A stretch of 25,717 bases of DNA, from the IMG/VR virus record IMGVR_UViG_3300043411_000467, positions 1-25,717 of that record. One strand, given 5' to 3'. Made by a program: the position numbers and the translations under genes. Position 1 is the stretch's first letter, and each line of letters starts with the position of its first letter. The notes under the pieces are model-generated. The model had not been told where the DNA came from. It searched no databases and saw nothing but the letters and a program-made list of their open reading frames with translations. Positions 1 through 8,675 of the stretch are shown here, one piece after another. The stretch is from a virus.

Positions 1-1
1 A

Positions 2-58
2 ATAGATGAGTCGGAAATTGACAAATACATAGCAAAGGGTTGGGAGATAGTTGAATGA
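2..58 (+). CDS. C-terminal end of an upstream gene, possibly the SbcD/gp47 nuclease
   Basis: Only the last 18 codons and a TGA are present, reading IDESEIDKYIAKGWEIVE; the gene begins before the window. The stop overlaps the next start as ATGA. The fragment is too short to assign alone. The gene at 984-3557 starts with the C-terminal capping region of an Mre11/SbcD (gp47) nuclease but lacks the catalytic metallophosphatase part. That part may therefore lie upstream and end here, with the endonuclease gene at 55-1002 separating the two halves. This link is inference; the fragment could equally be the end of an unrelated small gene. Confidence 0.5.
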   Translation: MDESEIDKYIAKGWEIVE

Positions 59-1002
59 AGCAAGATTATAAGTATGATATTAGGATTTGTGAAACCTGTA
101 AGAACGAATTTAGACCATTTCAAGAAGCACAAACACATTGCTCTATGCAATGTAGAATGGTTACATCAAAATGCGTTCAGTGCAAGGTTGAATTTTCGCA
201 TTTTTATAAACGTAAAAGAAAATTTTGTTCTAGATTTTGTTCGAATGAAAATATTCAGAAAAATAAGAATGCAAATCTTAAAATAATTATATGTACCAAT
301 TGCGGCATTGATGTTCAAATACGTAAAACTAATACGCATACAAAATATTGTAGTAGAAAATGCAAAGATTTATATCAGCGGATATTATTTGCCAACGAAG
401 GTAATCCGAATTTTGGAAATTCAAAATTAAAAGGAATTCCAAGAACTCCAGAAATGGTAGAAAAAATTCGTATTGGAGTTACTAATACGTGGAAAGATCC
501 AATGCGACTGATTAAACATACTGTAGCTAGAGAAAGATATAAACTAAAATATGGATATTATCCCATGCACAGCCCAGAGTCTAGAGCAAAATCTGCGAAA
601 TCATATCTTAAAGCTTTAATGGAAGGAAGAGTACGAACTGTAACTCACGGAAAATCTGGGTATTATACATCGACTAAAACAGGAATTCAAGAACATCATC
701 AATCATCCTATGAGTTATTTAGAATGAAAGAATTAGACAATGATGATACTGTGAATTATTGGACTAAAAAGCATCATATTTGTATATCGTTGGGACCAAA
801 TCGCCATTATTTGCCTGATTTTTTAATTGAATATGTGGACGGCACAACAACTATAGAAGAAGTTAAAGGATATGTTAGAGACAAAGATTTATTTGCATTG
901 CAAACTGAAAAAGCTAATTTATATATAATTGAGAATGATATTGATAATTATCGTATTAATTACATGAAACATCTTAAAACACCATGGCGAAAATTAAAAT
1001 AA
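55..1002 (+). CDS. Homing-type endonuclease with zinc ribbons, NUMOD3-like segment and PD-(D/E)XK nuclease
   Basis: This 315-residue protein looks like a free-standing phage homing endonuclease, which would cut DNA at a specific site and spread its own gene. The first 103 residues hold three CxxC...CxxxC zinc-ribbon units: C12/C15/C29/C33, C40/C43/C58/C62 and C80/C83/C99/C103. A segment near residues 115-140 (NEGNPNFGNSKLKG) resembles the NUMOD3 DNA-binding module of phage homing enzymes. The C-terminal part has LPDF followed by EEVKG, giving a PD-(D/E)XK site of D255, E269 and K271, as in TnsA- or Vsr-like folds. The gene overlaps the upstream stop by ATGA and its last 19 nt overlap the start of the SbcC-like gene. 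It appears to be inserted between the two parts of a former SbcD-SbcC gene. A non-mobile nuclease remains possible. Confidence 0.75.
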   Translation: MKQDYKYDIRICETCKNEFRPFQEAQTHCSMQCRMVTSKCVQCKVEFSHFYKRKRKFCSRFCSNENIQKNKNANLKIIICTNCGIDVQIRKTNTHTKYCSRKCKDLYQRILFANEGNPNFGNSKLKGIPRTPEMVEKIRIGVTNTWKDPMRLIKHTVARERYKLKYGYYPMHSPESRAKSAKSYLKALMEGRVRTVTHGKSGYYTSTKTGIQEHHQSSYELFRMKELDNDDTVNYWTKKHHICISLGPNRHYLPDFLIEYVDGTTTIEEVKGYVRDKDLFALQTEKANLYIIENDIDNYRINYMKHLKTPWRKLK

Positions 1003-3557
1003 GAAAAACATATCCGGCAATAGAATTCCCAGGAAGTCTTATTCAACAGAACTTCGGCGAGGAATTAAATCATGGATTTTTAGTATGGGATGTACCTAAT
1101 AGAAAATCCGAATTTATTCATATACCAAACGAAATAGGATATGCTACAATTGAAATTGATAATGGTAAATTAGTAACTGATTTAACTGATTTTTCACAAT
1201 TTAAACAGTTAAGAGCTCGATTAAAATATTCAAATACAACCGTTGAACAACTTACTAGCATAATTGCTAAATTAAGTAAGAAATTCCAATTACCCGAAAT
1301 TGTATATCATCGACAAAATAGCCTGGAATCAATTGATTCGAGTAAAAACATATCAGGTATACTAGGGGATATTAGAAACGTGGATTATCAGAATAAATTA
1401 TTATTAGAATTCTTAACTCCCCGTGGCGCTACTAAAAAAGATTTGGATTTAATATACAATATTAACCGCGAAAATAATACAAAGAATAAAATATCCGGAG
1501 TACGCAATCATATATGGAAACCGAAACGATTTGAATTTTCGAATATGTTTTCCTACGGTGAAGATAATGTGGTAGATTTTACCAATTTTTCTGGAACGTA
1601 CGGAATATTTGCACCCAATGCCTCAGGTAAATCGGCAGTGTTAGATTCATTAATGTTTTGTTTATATGATAAAACCAGCAGAACTTATAAGGCAAAGCAT
1701 ATATTAAACAATAAGAAAAAGGAATTTTCATGTCGTTTAAATTTTGAATTAAATGGGCTGGATTTCTATATTGAAAGAATAGGGCAATATGTAGATAGAA
1801 GCGATAATGTAAAGGTCGATGTATTATTTTATTATGTAAATGAGGACGGTCAGGAAATTTCTTTAAATGGAGCAGACCGGGACGAAACTAATAAATTCAT
1901 CCGTGAATATATTGGAACGTATGACGATTTTATTTTAACTACATTATCTTCCCAAACCGATAACCAGAGTTTTATTGATAAATCTCAACGGGACAGGAAA
2001 GAATTGTTGTATAAATTTTTGGATCTATCAATATTCGAAACGTTGTATAAATCTGCAAAGGAAGATATCCGAGATATTGAGGTATTAATTAAGTCTTTAA
2101 AGAATGTTAATCTACATACCGAATACAATCGAATTAAAGACGAATTAACCATTTTTAAATTCCAAAAGAAAACTTTACGGGAAACTATTATAATATGTAA
2201 GCGGGATATTAAATCATTACAATCGGAAATTAATACCAAAAATCGTCAAATTCGCACAATTAAATCTGGAAATATTTCAATAGAAGATGTAGAAAAATCC
2301 ATCAATAAATATAAAAAAGAATTGATGGAATTAATGTTAAATGTGCAGGAATATGATAAGAATAAAATACAATATGCGGAAGAAATAACCCAATTAGAAA
2401 CAAAAATAGCAACTATCCAAATTCAAAAACTATTTGAAAATGATGAGCAGCGTAAAAAAATATCTGGAGAAATAACTTCTTTGCAAACGGAAAAAACTAA
2501 ATTAGAATATCAAATTGAAATATGCGATCATAAATTACAACAATTAAATGACCACGAATATGATCCTAATTGTGAATTTTGTATTAAAAATCCGTTTGTA
2601 ATTGACGCGCAAACGGCACAAAGTCATAAAATAAATTATTTAAATTTAATCACTGAATTAGATATAAAGATTTCCAACTTGCAATCCCAATTGGTGGAAA
2701 TTCCGGATAGTACAACCGCAATAAAGGAATATACTATTCTAACTAATACATTAAATACTCAGCAAAAGAAATTGCAGGAGATTACTAATAAAATAGAAAC
2801 TTCGAAAAAAACAGGGCTACAATTAAACACCAAATATAAAGATCTAGAAAATACTAAATTGGAATATTATGCCAATCTAGATACAATTGAAGCGAATTCG
2901 CAACTATTAACAGATATAAAGAGTATTAATAATTCCGTTAAAGAATTGGAAGCAACATTGCAAACTCAATTAAAAGAATTATCTTCAATTGACGCTAATA
3001 TTATTTATCATGAAAAGGTAAGTAAAGATATTCAGGCTCAAAAGCAACAATTATTTGAATTATCAACCAAATATACCGCGTATGAATATTATCTGCAAGC
3101 TCTTTCCCGGGATGGAATAGCGTACGATTTATTGACAAAATCCATTCCTGTTATTGAAACGGAAGTCAATGATGTATTATCGCAAATGGTCGATTTCCGA
3201 ATTAAATTGGAAACCACTGAGGATAATTATATCTTAGCATATATTGTGTATAATAACGAAAAAACATGGCCGGTAGAATTAACATCGGGAATGGAAAGAT
3301 TCTTATTATCCATTGCATTTAGAGTTAGCATGATTAAAATAACATCATTATCCAGGTCAAATTTCTTAGCATTGGATGAAGGTTTTGGAGTATTAGATGC
3401 TGATAAAATATCTTCGATTAATTTATTGTTCGAATACCTAAAAGCAGAATTTCAATTCCTATTATGTATTAGCCATATTGATTCAATGAAAGACTTGGCA
3501 GACCACTTAATAACCATAGATACTATATCAGGTTATAGTAAAGTGTCATTAGAATAA
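984..3557 (+). CDS. 46: Rad50/SbcC-like recombination ATPase (gp46) carrying an SbcD/gp47 capping segment at its N-terminus
   Basis: This 857-residue protein is the ATPase of an Mre11-Rad50/SbcCD (T4 gp47-gp46) complex, which processes DNA ends for recombination-dependent replication. Residues about 8-190 are not SbcC-like: FPGSLIQQNFGEE and GFLVWDV match the end of the SbcD/Mre11 catalytic unit and its capping domain. The SMC-type ATPase follows: Walker A GIFAPNASGKS at 207-217, a long coiled coil (about 350-720) folded at a zinc hook CEFC (C530, C533), signature LTSGMER at 766-772, and Walker B LALDEGFGVLD with D798/E799. The start at 984 is the first ATG after an in-frame TAA at 975-977. 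I infer a natural SbcD-SbcC fusion broken by the endonuclease gene just upstream. The ATPase assignment is very secure; the splitting event is inferred. Confidence 0.93.
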   Translation: MAKIKIRKTYPAIEFPGSLIQQNFGEELNHGFLVWDVPNRKSEFIHIPNEIGYATIEIDNGKLVTDLTDFSQFKQLRARLKYSNTTVEQLTSIIAKLSKKFQLPEIVYHRQNSLESIDSSKNISGILGDIRNVDYQNKLLLEFLTPRGATKKDLDLIYNINRENNTKNKISGVRNHIWKPKRFEFSNMFSYGEDNVVDFTNFSGTYGIFAPNASGKSAVLDSLMFCLYDKTSRTYKAKHILNNKKKEFSCRLNFELNGLDFYIERIGQYVDRSDNVKVDVLFYYVNEDGQEISLNGADRDETNKFIREYIGTYDDFILTTLSSQTDNQSFIDKSQRDRKELLYKFLDLSIFETLYKSAKEDIRDIEVLIKSLKNVNLHTEYNRIKDELTIFKFQKKTLRETIIICKRDIKSLQSEINTKNRQIRTIKSGNISIEDVEKSINKYKKELMELMLNVQEYDKNKIQYAEEITQLETKIATIQIQKLFENDEQRKKISGEITSLQTEKTKLEYQIEICDHKLQQLNDHEYDPNCEFCIKNPFVIDAQTAQSHKINYLNLITELDIKISNLQSQLVEIPDSTTAIKEYTILTNTLNTQQKKLQEITNKIETSKKTGLQLNTKYKDLENTKLEYYANLDTIEANSQLLTDIKSINNSVKELEATLQTQLKELSSIDANIIYHEKVSKDIQAQKQQLFELSTKYTAYEYYLQALSRDGIAYDLLTKSIPVIETEVNDVLSQMVDFRIKLETTEDNYILAYIVYNNEKTWPVELTSGMERFLLSIAFRVSMIKITSLSRSNFLALDEGFGVLDADKISSINLLFEYLKAEFQFLLCISHIDSMKDLADHLITIDTISGYSKVSLE

Positions 3558-3569
3558 TATTTATTAGTA

Positions 3570-5930
3570 ATGGATAGACAGAATACTGTAACTGATATTA
3601 GACCTTTTATTAATAATTCATATATTGATAACAATTCCTCGTTCTTTCAAGTATACGATTTTCCTAAAAAGTTTGGTATTGGTAAAAATTATTTTAGACT
3701 GCAAGCTAATAACGAAATGCTTGTTAAGGGCACGTCTATCTATATCAATATTTATGATGCTAATAATGATCGAGTTTATTACGAGGTATTAAAAACTAAA
3801 GGTGAAGACAATTCTAGAATAGTTGTAGTATATATAACTCCTGAAACTGCTCCTGGAAATATAACAATATACATCGCGGGTACGACGGATGTCATCCATC
3901 CTATCAATATAATGTGGATTGGGCAATTTCCAATATCATTAAAATCTACAACTACTTCCAATATATTCTTTGAGAGTTATCCAATTGTAGAAGTTACCGA
4001 AAGGGTAGCAGTATATAAAGAAAAGACAGCAGGAGTAAATCATTTAATTACAAAGAACGGTGCCTCGGGAAATAAAATATCAATTCATCCGATACAATCC
4101 CCAATTGATTTTACAGGTGATACTAAATTTGCATTAGATGGAAATGAAAACAGGCAAAAAGAACCCGTAGATTCAGATTCCGTAAGTAAAGTATTCTCAA
4201 CCACTTCTGGTAATCAAAATGTAACATTTGGAAAATCTATAGAATCTAGACAACTTCCGGAATTTAATCCATTACCTGTTATATCTACAACATTACCATT
4301 CTTTTCAAAGAGTATGGAAGGCGGCGAGTTGATAATTAAAAATATATCATTAGCAAGTAATCAGCCAAGAGATGTTTCAAATATTACCGCCTTTGCAAAT
4401 ATTCCAACCTTTACTGCAAATATTATAGAGGTAATAGATTCGAAAAAGGCAAAGGTTGATCAAGCATTTTCGGAATTAATAGAATATGAATTAATTGGTG
4501 GTGGTAGAAATAAAATATCAATTAATCAATTTTCTAATCATTCGAATTTTACAGCCAGTTATTATTCTAAACCTACCTTAACTAATGCATTATCCAGCGA
4601 ATCATTTGCGGCAATTGATTTTAAACAATTAACTCCCGCTGCTGGAAATATAGATAAAATAAGAATTAAATACAAACCAATTGGATCCTTTGGCGATTAT
4701 GTTGATACTGGTGAATATTCCATAACTCCAATTAATATATTATCCGATCGTTTAGTATACGAATTAACTGATAATTTGGGATTCATTGAAAAGCCAATTG
4801 GCGCTCCTGAAAGTATTACCGATATTAAAAATTATTGGATTTCTGGATCGGTTGGCGGGACTATATCTTGTGCATATTCGTCGAATAATCCGGGTGGAAT
4901 ATCTATAACGAACACCGTTACCGGTACCGCTAATTATGGATTTATTAGATCGAAATCTCCATATTATTTTGAAGGAGTAGAAAATACCGAATATACTTTA
5001 AAATTAAATTATGTATCGGATTCCGATTCTTTAACATCTCCGCAGATTGACATATATGTATCCGGTTCTGGAATTGCGTCAGGTATTGTCAATAATTCAA
5101 AAATAGCATCACCATTAAAAATATTAAATTTTGGTACATATATTAATTCAATAACACCCGCGGCAAATAAACGCGGATTATCGGAATTTAAATTTAAAGT
5201 ATTAGATGATGGATTTTTAACATTATCATTTGTTTTAAGATCTGGTAACTGGACGTTATCAAATATCGAAGTATTACCAACAGCAGAAATTGGTATTACG
5301 CCCAATCAATATAGATTAAATATTCCAGTACAGAAATTAAGTGTCAATTCTGAATTAACACTACTGACGGAATATTACGGGAATGATAATATAAAAGCAT
5401 CCGCGCAAAGCCAAATTCGTGGAGTTTATTTTTCCGGATCATATAGACAATCTGTAAGCAATACTAGCAGTCTAGTAACTAAAACCACATTCAATAATTA
5501 TACAGGATCTCGATACGGAGCAGTAACTTTAAATTATGTGGGTAATTTAATTGGTAAATCCAATGCACCAAAAATGATTGGATTAGTAGCATTTCCAACA
5601 CGAGCAATTGTTACTAGTTCGTTTTTATACATTTCGTCTTCGACCCCATTCCAAAAAATTAATTTCTACGTAACTTCGGGTAGTATATATGAACCATATA
5701 ACCCCAGTGAAGATGTTGGAGAATTTAGAGCGGGTAAAGATGTAGGATCATTTGAAATATTTACGACTGCAAGTTTAAATTATACAGGATCGGTGGTTAC
5801 AACTTCCGGCTGGAAAGTGGTAGGTAATACTGTTTATGATACAATTAAATTATTTGCATCATCCTCCGGAGCAACTCAACCAGACAATAATTGTAAAATA
5901 ATATTCGGATTAATATTTAGAGCGAAATAA
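3570..5930 (+). CDS. Large beta-rich virion structural protein, probably tail or baseplate appendage
   Basis: I do not recognise a named family for this 786-residue protein. Composition is rich in S, T, N, I and G with alternating hydrophobic residues, typical of phage beta-sandwich or fibre proteins. The N-terminal ~115 residues read like an Ig-type fold (YFRLQANNEMLVKGTSIYIN, then TPETAPGNITIYIAG). The last ~180 residues are rich in SGS/TGS turns, suggesting a jelly-roll or carbohydrate-binding-like end. There is no signal peptide or membrane segment. It lies 12 nt after the SbcC-like gene without a strong Shine-Dalgarno and overlaps the next gene as TAATG, so the two are probably translationally coupled. 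A virion appendage role is inferred from composition and neighbourhood only. Confidence 0.6.
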   Translation: MDRQNTVTDIRPFINNSYIDNNSSFFQVYDFPKKFGIGKNYFRLQANNEMLVKGTSIYINIYDANNDRVYYEVLKTKGEDNSRIVVVYITPETAPGNITIYIAGTTDVIHPINIMWIGQFPISLKSTTTSNIFFESYPIVEVTERVAVYKEKTAGVNHLITKNGASGNKISIHPIQSPIDFTGDTKFALDGNENRQKEPVDSDSVSKVFSTTSGNQNVTFGKSIESRQLPEFNPLPVISTTLPFFSKSMEGGELIIKNISLASNQPRDVSNITAFANIPTFTANIIEVIDSKKAKVDQAFSELIEYELIGGGRNKISINQFSNHSNFTASYYSKPTLTNALSSESFAAIDFKQLTPAAGNIDKIRIKYKPIGSFGDYVDTGEYSITPINILSDRLVYELTDNLGFIEKPIGAPESITDIKNYWISGSVGGTISCAYSSNNPGGISITNTVTGTANYGFIRSKSPYYFEGVENTEYTLKLNYVSDSDSLTSPQIDIYVSGSGIASGIVNNSKIASPLKILNFGTYINSITPAANKRGLSEFKFKVLDDGFLTLSFVLRSGNWTLSNIEVLPTAEIGITPNQYRLNIPVQKLSVNSELTLLTEYYGNDNIKASAQSQIRGVYFSGSYRQSVSNTSSLVTKTTFNNYTGSRYGAVTLNYVGNLIGKSNAPKMIGLVAFPTRAIVTSSFLYISSSTPFQKINFYVTSGSIYEPYNPSEDVGEFRAGKDVGSFEIFTTASLNYTGSVVTTSGWKVVGNTVYDTIKLFASSSGATQPDNNCKIIFGLIFRAK

Positions 5931-6517
5931 TGCCAACACTTACATATTTATGGGTACCACCAGATTCATTGGTAGATTTAGGAAATAATGCTAATATAGC
6001 ATTTATAGAAACCGTGGATCCTCAACCAATAGATGTATGGGAATTTTCATCCACCTCCGTTGTCAATTCGAACGAATCTGCACGAAAAACAGCGACAGGA
6101 TTTACTTGGGAATCTTTAGGCATTCCTCCTGGCTCTACAGTAAATTCGATTGATATAACGGTAGTTAAATACTTGGTAAATAATACTAATTTAAATACGC
6201 ATAGACTGCGGGTTCGATTGGTAGATTCATCAGGTAATAATATAACAACACCTTCGTCGCCGTTTGATGCTACATTGGGTAATACCTTAGATTCTGGTTA
6301 TGTATCTGTAGGCGACGTTAATGGCGCATTATCTATAGGACCTTCTTATCAGGCATCTAATACGGATATTCGATTGGAATTACAATTAAATTTAAGAACC
6401 GATGCCGGCTCGCCTAATTATTTAATGTGGATATCTGGCTGCGAATTAACTATAGTTTATACCGATCCTGTAATTCAAGCGTATGCATATAATATGATAA
6501 CTACTCCATTTTTTTAA
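5930..6517 (+). CDS. Beta-sandwich virion-type protein, unknown
   Basis: This 195-residue protein has no recognised family name. It is all-beta in appearance, with repeated short strands such as VNSIDITVVKYL, HRLRVRLVDSSG and DIRLELQLNL, ending in CELTIVYTD. This pattern resembles small appendage or carbohydrate-binding-like domains of tailed phages. No cysteine clusters, signal peptide or transmembrane helix are visible. Its ATG overlaps the stop of the preceding 786-residue structural gene (TAATG), which argues that the two products are made together and may assemble together. The virion role is inferred from composition and coupling. Confidence 0.55.
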   Translation: MPTLTYLWVPPDSLVDLGNNANIAFIETVDPQPIDVWEFSSTSVVNSNESARKTATGFTWESLGIPPGSTVNSIDITVVKYLVNNTNLNTHRLRVRLVDSSGNNITTPSSPFDATLGNTLDSGYVSVGDVNGALSIGPSYQASNTDIRLELQLNLRTDAGSPNYLMWISGCELTIVYTDPVIQAYAYNMITTPFF

Positions 6518-6526
6518 AAGATAAAT

Positions 6527-8314
6527 ATGAAAACATTAGTAATATATCCAGGAAGATTCCAACCATTTGGCAAACACCATTTTGGAGTATATGAAAATCT
6601 TAAAAAGAAATTCCCAGATGCTGATATTTTTATCGCTACTAGCAATATTATTAATAAACCTAAATCTCCATTTGGATTTGATTTAAAAAAGGAAATTATC
6701 GAACAATATGGTGTTCCTGGAAATGATATAATAAAAGTAAAAAATCCGTATAAATGTGAAGAGATAATATCAAGAGTGGATCCAACCACTACTGCGATAG
6801 TATTTGCATACGGATCTAAGGATATTGACCGTCTATCGACGGTTAAAAAGGATGGAAGCCCCGGATACTTCGAGATATACGCAGATTCCGCCCCTCTCCG
6901 CCCCTTAAATGAGAAAGGGTATATTATACCCGTCGAACATATAGATCTCCTCGTAGGCTCAAAGGAAATGAGCGGTACGACCCTTAGGGACTATATTAAA
7001 ACCGCGAGCCCTGAGGAATTCAAAGAAATTATGGGTTGGTATGACAACGATATTTATACGGAAATAAAAATGGAACTAACAGAAAATGACAAATCTTGTT
7101 TTTTTAATTTAATTACAGAAGGTGGTGCTGGAGGACATATGAAGCATCCCTTCGATGATCGCAATCTTACTTTCGGAGAAATTAAAGATATGATTGAAGA
7201 ATTTCTAAGTGGCGATTTAAATGTGGTAAAGGAAGTAAGTGAAAAATTGGATGGACAAAATCTAATGGTAACTTATAAAGATGGAGAAGTAAAAGCGGCA
7301 AGAAATAAAACTACGATTATAACTCCAATGTCGATGTCTGAATTAAAAACAAAATTCGACGGTCGAGGAGAAATATACGATGCATTTTCTTCCGCAATGA
7401 CAGATCTTACAATTGCATTGTCATCTATTAATAAAACCCAATTAGAAGCCATTTTTAATAATGGGTTGAATTTTATTAATTTGGAAATATTGTATCCGCC
7501 GACAAAAAATGTAATTGATTATGGAGATCAATTAGTTTTGGTATTTCACGGGATTACTAAATTTAATGAGCTTGGAAATAAAGTAGGAGAAATAACTTCT
7601 GCCAATTCAATTATTCAACAGATTGTACACGATATAAATGCCGACACTGAAACTAAATTTAAATTCTCCGCGGGTAATATTCCAGATCTTCAACGCATTC
7701 CCAATTTTCAAAAGAAGACAAGCGATATTATTAGTATTGTAAATAAACTGCAACAGGACCAGTCATTAACTGATTCACATACTATTGGTGATTATTATAG
7801 ATCCTTTTGGGATAAATTTATCGATTCCCAAAAATTGGGATTGGATCCTGAGATGAAAAATATTTTAGTCAACCGTTGGGCAAATGACGATAGAAGTGTA
7901 AAATTAACTAGAAATACATTTAAGAATAATTTGGAAGTTGTAAAGAAATTGGAAGCAAATATTGTGCCAAAATACAATATGAAATTGTATTCTAATTTGG
8001 AAATAATCTTTCTTAAAGTGGGTACGTTGGTATTAGAAAACCTAACTAATGTATTATCAGCCAATCCAGATAAGACGGTTCAATTTATTAAATCTGAGTT
8101 GGAAACAATAATTGCAAATGTTAGATCATCCAATGATCCAGCTGGATTAGCAAAAGTCAATAAATATTTAAAGAAATTAAATGTTATAGGCGGAGCCAAT
8201 TCAATAGTACCTACTGAAGGATTGGTATTTACTTATAAAGGCAAACGGTATAAATTAACTGGAACCTTTTCACCTGTAAATCAGATATTAGGGTTGTATA
8301 AATTTAAACGGTAA
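6527..8314 (+). CDS. Bifunctional NMN-adenylyltransferase-like and RNA/DNA-ligase-like protein
   Basis: This 595-residue protein has two nucleotidyltransferase domains. Residues 1-180 resemble NadM/cytidylyltransferase-like enzymes: GRFQPFGKHH at 9-18 fits the GRFQPFHxGH motif except that the first histidine is glycine (G15). A distal MSGTTLRDY matches the S-T-x-x-R motif. Residues about 200-595 resemble covalent nucleotidyltransferases (RNA/DNA ligases): motif I EKLDG with nucleophile candidate K240, NLEILYPP as a motif III candidate, EGLVF at 564-568 as motif IV, and YKLTG with K576 as motif V. Between the domains, residues 182-199 end in LITE before G199, a gp21-type protease site. NMN adenylyltransferase would make NAD+; a ligase would seal nucleic acid. 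The altered HxGH leaves activity of the first domain uncertain. The end of that domain is coded by an island of unusual codons. Confidence 0.75.
   Translation: MKTLVIYPGRFQPFGKHHFGVYENLKKKFPDADIFIATSNIINKPKSPFGFDLKKEIIEQYGVPGNDIIKVKNPYKCEEIISRVDPTTTAIVFAYGSKDIDRLSTVKKDGSPGYFEIYADSAPLRPLNEKGYIIPVEHIDLLVGSKEMSGTTLRDYIKTASPEEFKEIMGWYDNDIYTEIKMELTENDKSCFFNLITEGGAGGHMKHPFDDRNLTFGEIKDMIEEFLSGDLNVVKEVSEKLDGQNLMVTYKDGEVKAARNKTTIITPMSMSELKTKFDGRGEIYDAFSSAMTDLTIALSSINKTQLEAIFNNGLNFINLEILYPPTKNVIDYGDQLVLVFHGITKFNELGNKVGEITSANSIIQQIVHDINADTETKFKFSAGNIPDLQRIPNFQKKTSDIISIVNKLQQDQSLTDSHTIGDYYRSFWDKFIDSQKLGLDPEMKNILVNRWANDDRSVKLTRNTFKNNLEVVKKLEANIVPKYNMKLYSNLEIIFLKVGTLVLENLTNVLSANPDKTVQFIKSELETIIANVRSSNDPAGLAKVNKYLKKLNVIGGANSIVPTEGLVFTYKGKRYKLTGTFSPVNQILGLYKFKR
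6826..7022 (+). other. Codon-usage island inside the adenylyltransferase/ligase gene
   Basis: Within one uninterrupted reading frame, codon choice switches abruptly from TTA, GGA, GAA and ATT type to CTC, CCC, AGC, GGC, GAG, TTC and AGG type, then returns. Examples are the run CTC CGC CCC near 6895 and CTC CTC near 6947. The island covers the end of the adenylyltransferase domain, including its S-T-x-x-R motif. Edges are approximate because they were judged by eye. Confidence 0.65.
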
Positions 8315-8317
8315 TGT

Positions 8318-8339
8318 AATTATATATATTATAATAAAC
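8318..8339 (+). promoter_or_regulatory. Candidate late promoter, AATTATATATAT type
   Basis: The 37-nt gap before the gene at 8352 holds AATTATATATATTATAATAA. The same 12-nt core occurs in the gaps before 18940 and 24567, and a close variant before 14006. The recurrence in intergenic gaps, close upstream of start codons, suggests a phage promoter. Chance matches are possible in an AT-rich genome. Confidence 0.5.
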
Positions 8340-8351
8340 TAAAGGAATAAA

Positions 8352-8672
8352 ATGAAATCTAAATCACGAGCTTTAATACAAAAAATAATTTCTGAAGAGC
8401 TATCAAGTTCAGGAATATCTGCTGCTAGAGATTCAATCGCAGCTTCTCGCCAACCTCAACCTGAAAAAACCGATCTATCTAAAGTAAAAGTTAAAGTGTT
8501 TTTTAACAAACTTCAAAAGAATGAAGGATTAATGCAATACTTAGATTTTAGGAATCCCGTTGAACAGGCTGAAGCAATTATTAAATTTGCATCGTTAGTG
8601 GGAGTGCCCACCGGTAAGATCCCAGCAATTATAGCTAGTTTCCGTCAATTGAATGCGCCCACTAAAAAATAA
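8352..8672 (+). CDS. Small head-associated protein candidate with capsid-targeting-like N-terminus
   Basis: I do not recognise a family for this 106-residue protein. Its first ~20 residues, MKSKSRALIQKIISEELSSS, form an amphipathic helix of the LIxKIIxEEL type that recurs in several neighbours (14818-15063, 16660-17430, 22504-23469). In T4, such a leader targets internal proteins to the prohead and is removed by gp21; here the exact cleavage site is less clear than in the other copies. The remainder is helical and basic, ending in TKK. It is preceded by an AAAGGA Shine-Dalgarno and follows a promoter-like element, so it may begin a transcript that continues toward the terminase. Packaging in the head is inference. 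Confidence 0.7.
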   Translation: MKSKSRALIQKIISEELSSSGISAARDSIAASRQPQPEKTDLSKVKVKVFFNKLQKNEGLMQYLDFRNPVEQAEAIIKFASLVGVPTGKIPAIIASFRQLNAPTKK

Positions 8673-8675
8673 AAT

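Noticed and set aside
74-286. Open frame of 70 codons in another frame within the first endonuclease gene
   Set aside because: It lies entirely inside a well-supported gene with conserved cysteine pairs and has no features of its own.
984-1100. Split intein at the SbcD-SbcC junction
   Set aside because: No HN-C/S/T C-terminal intein motif precedes the SbcD-like segment and there is no space for one.
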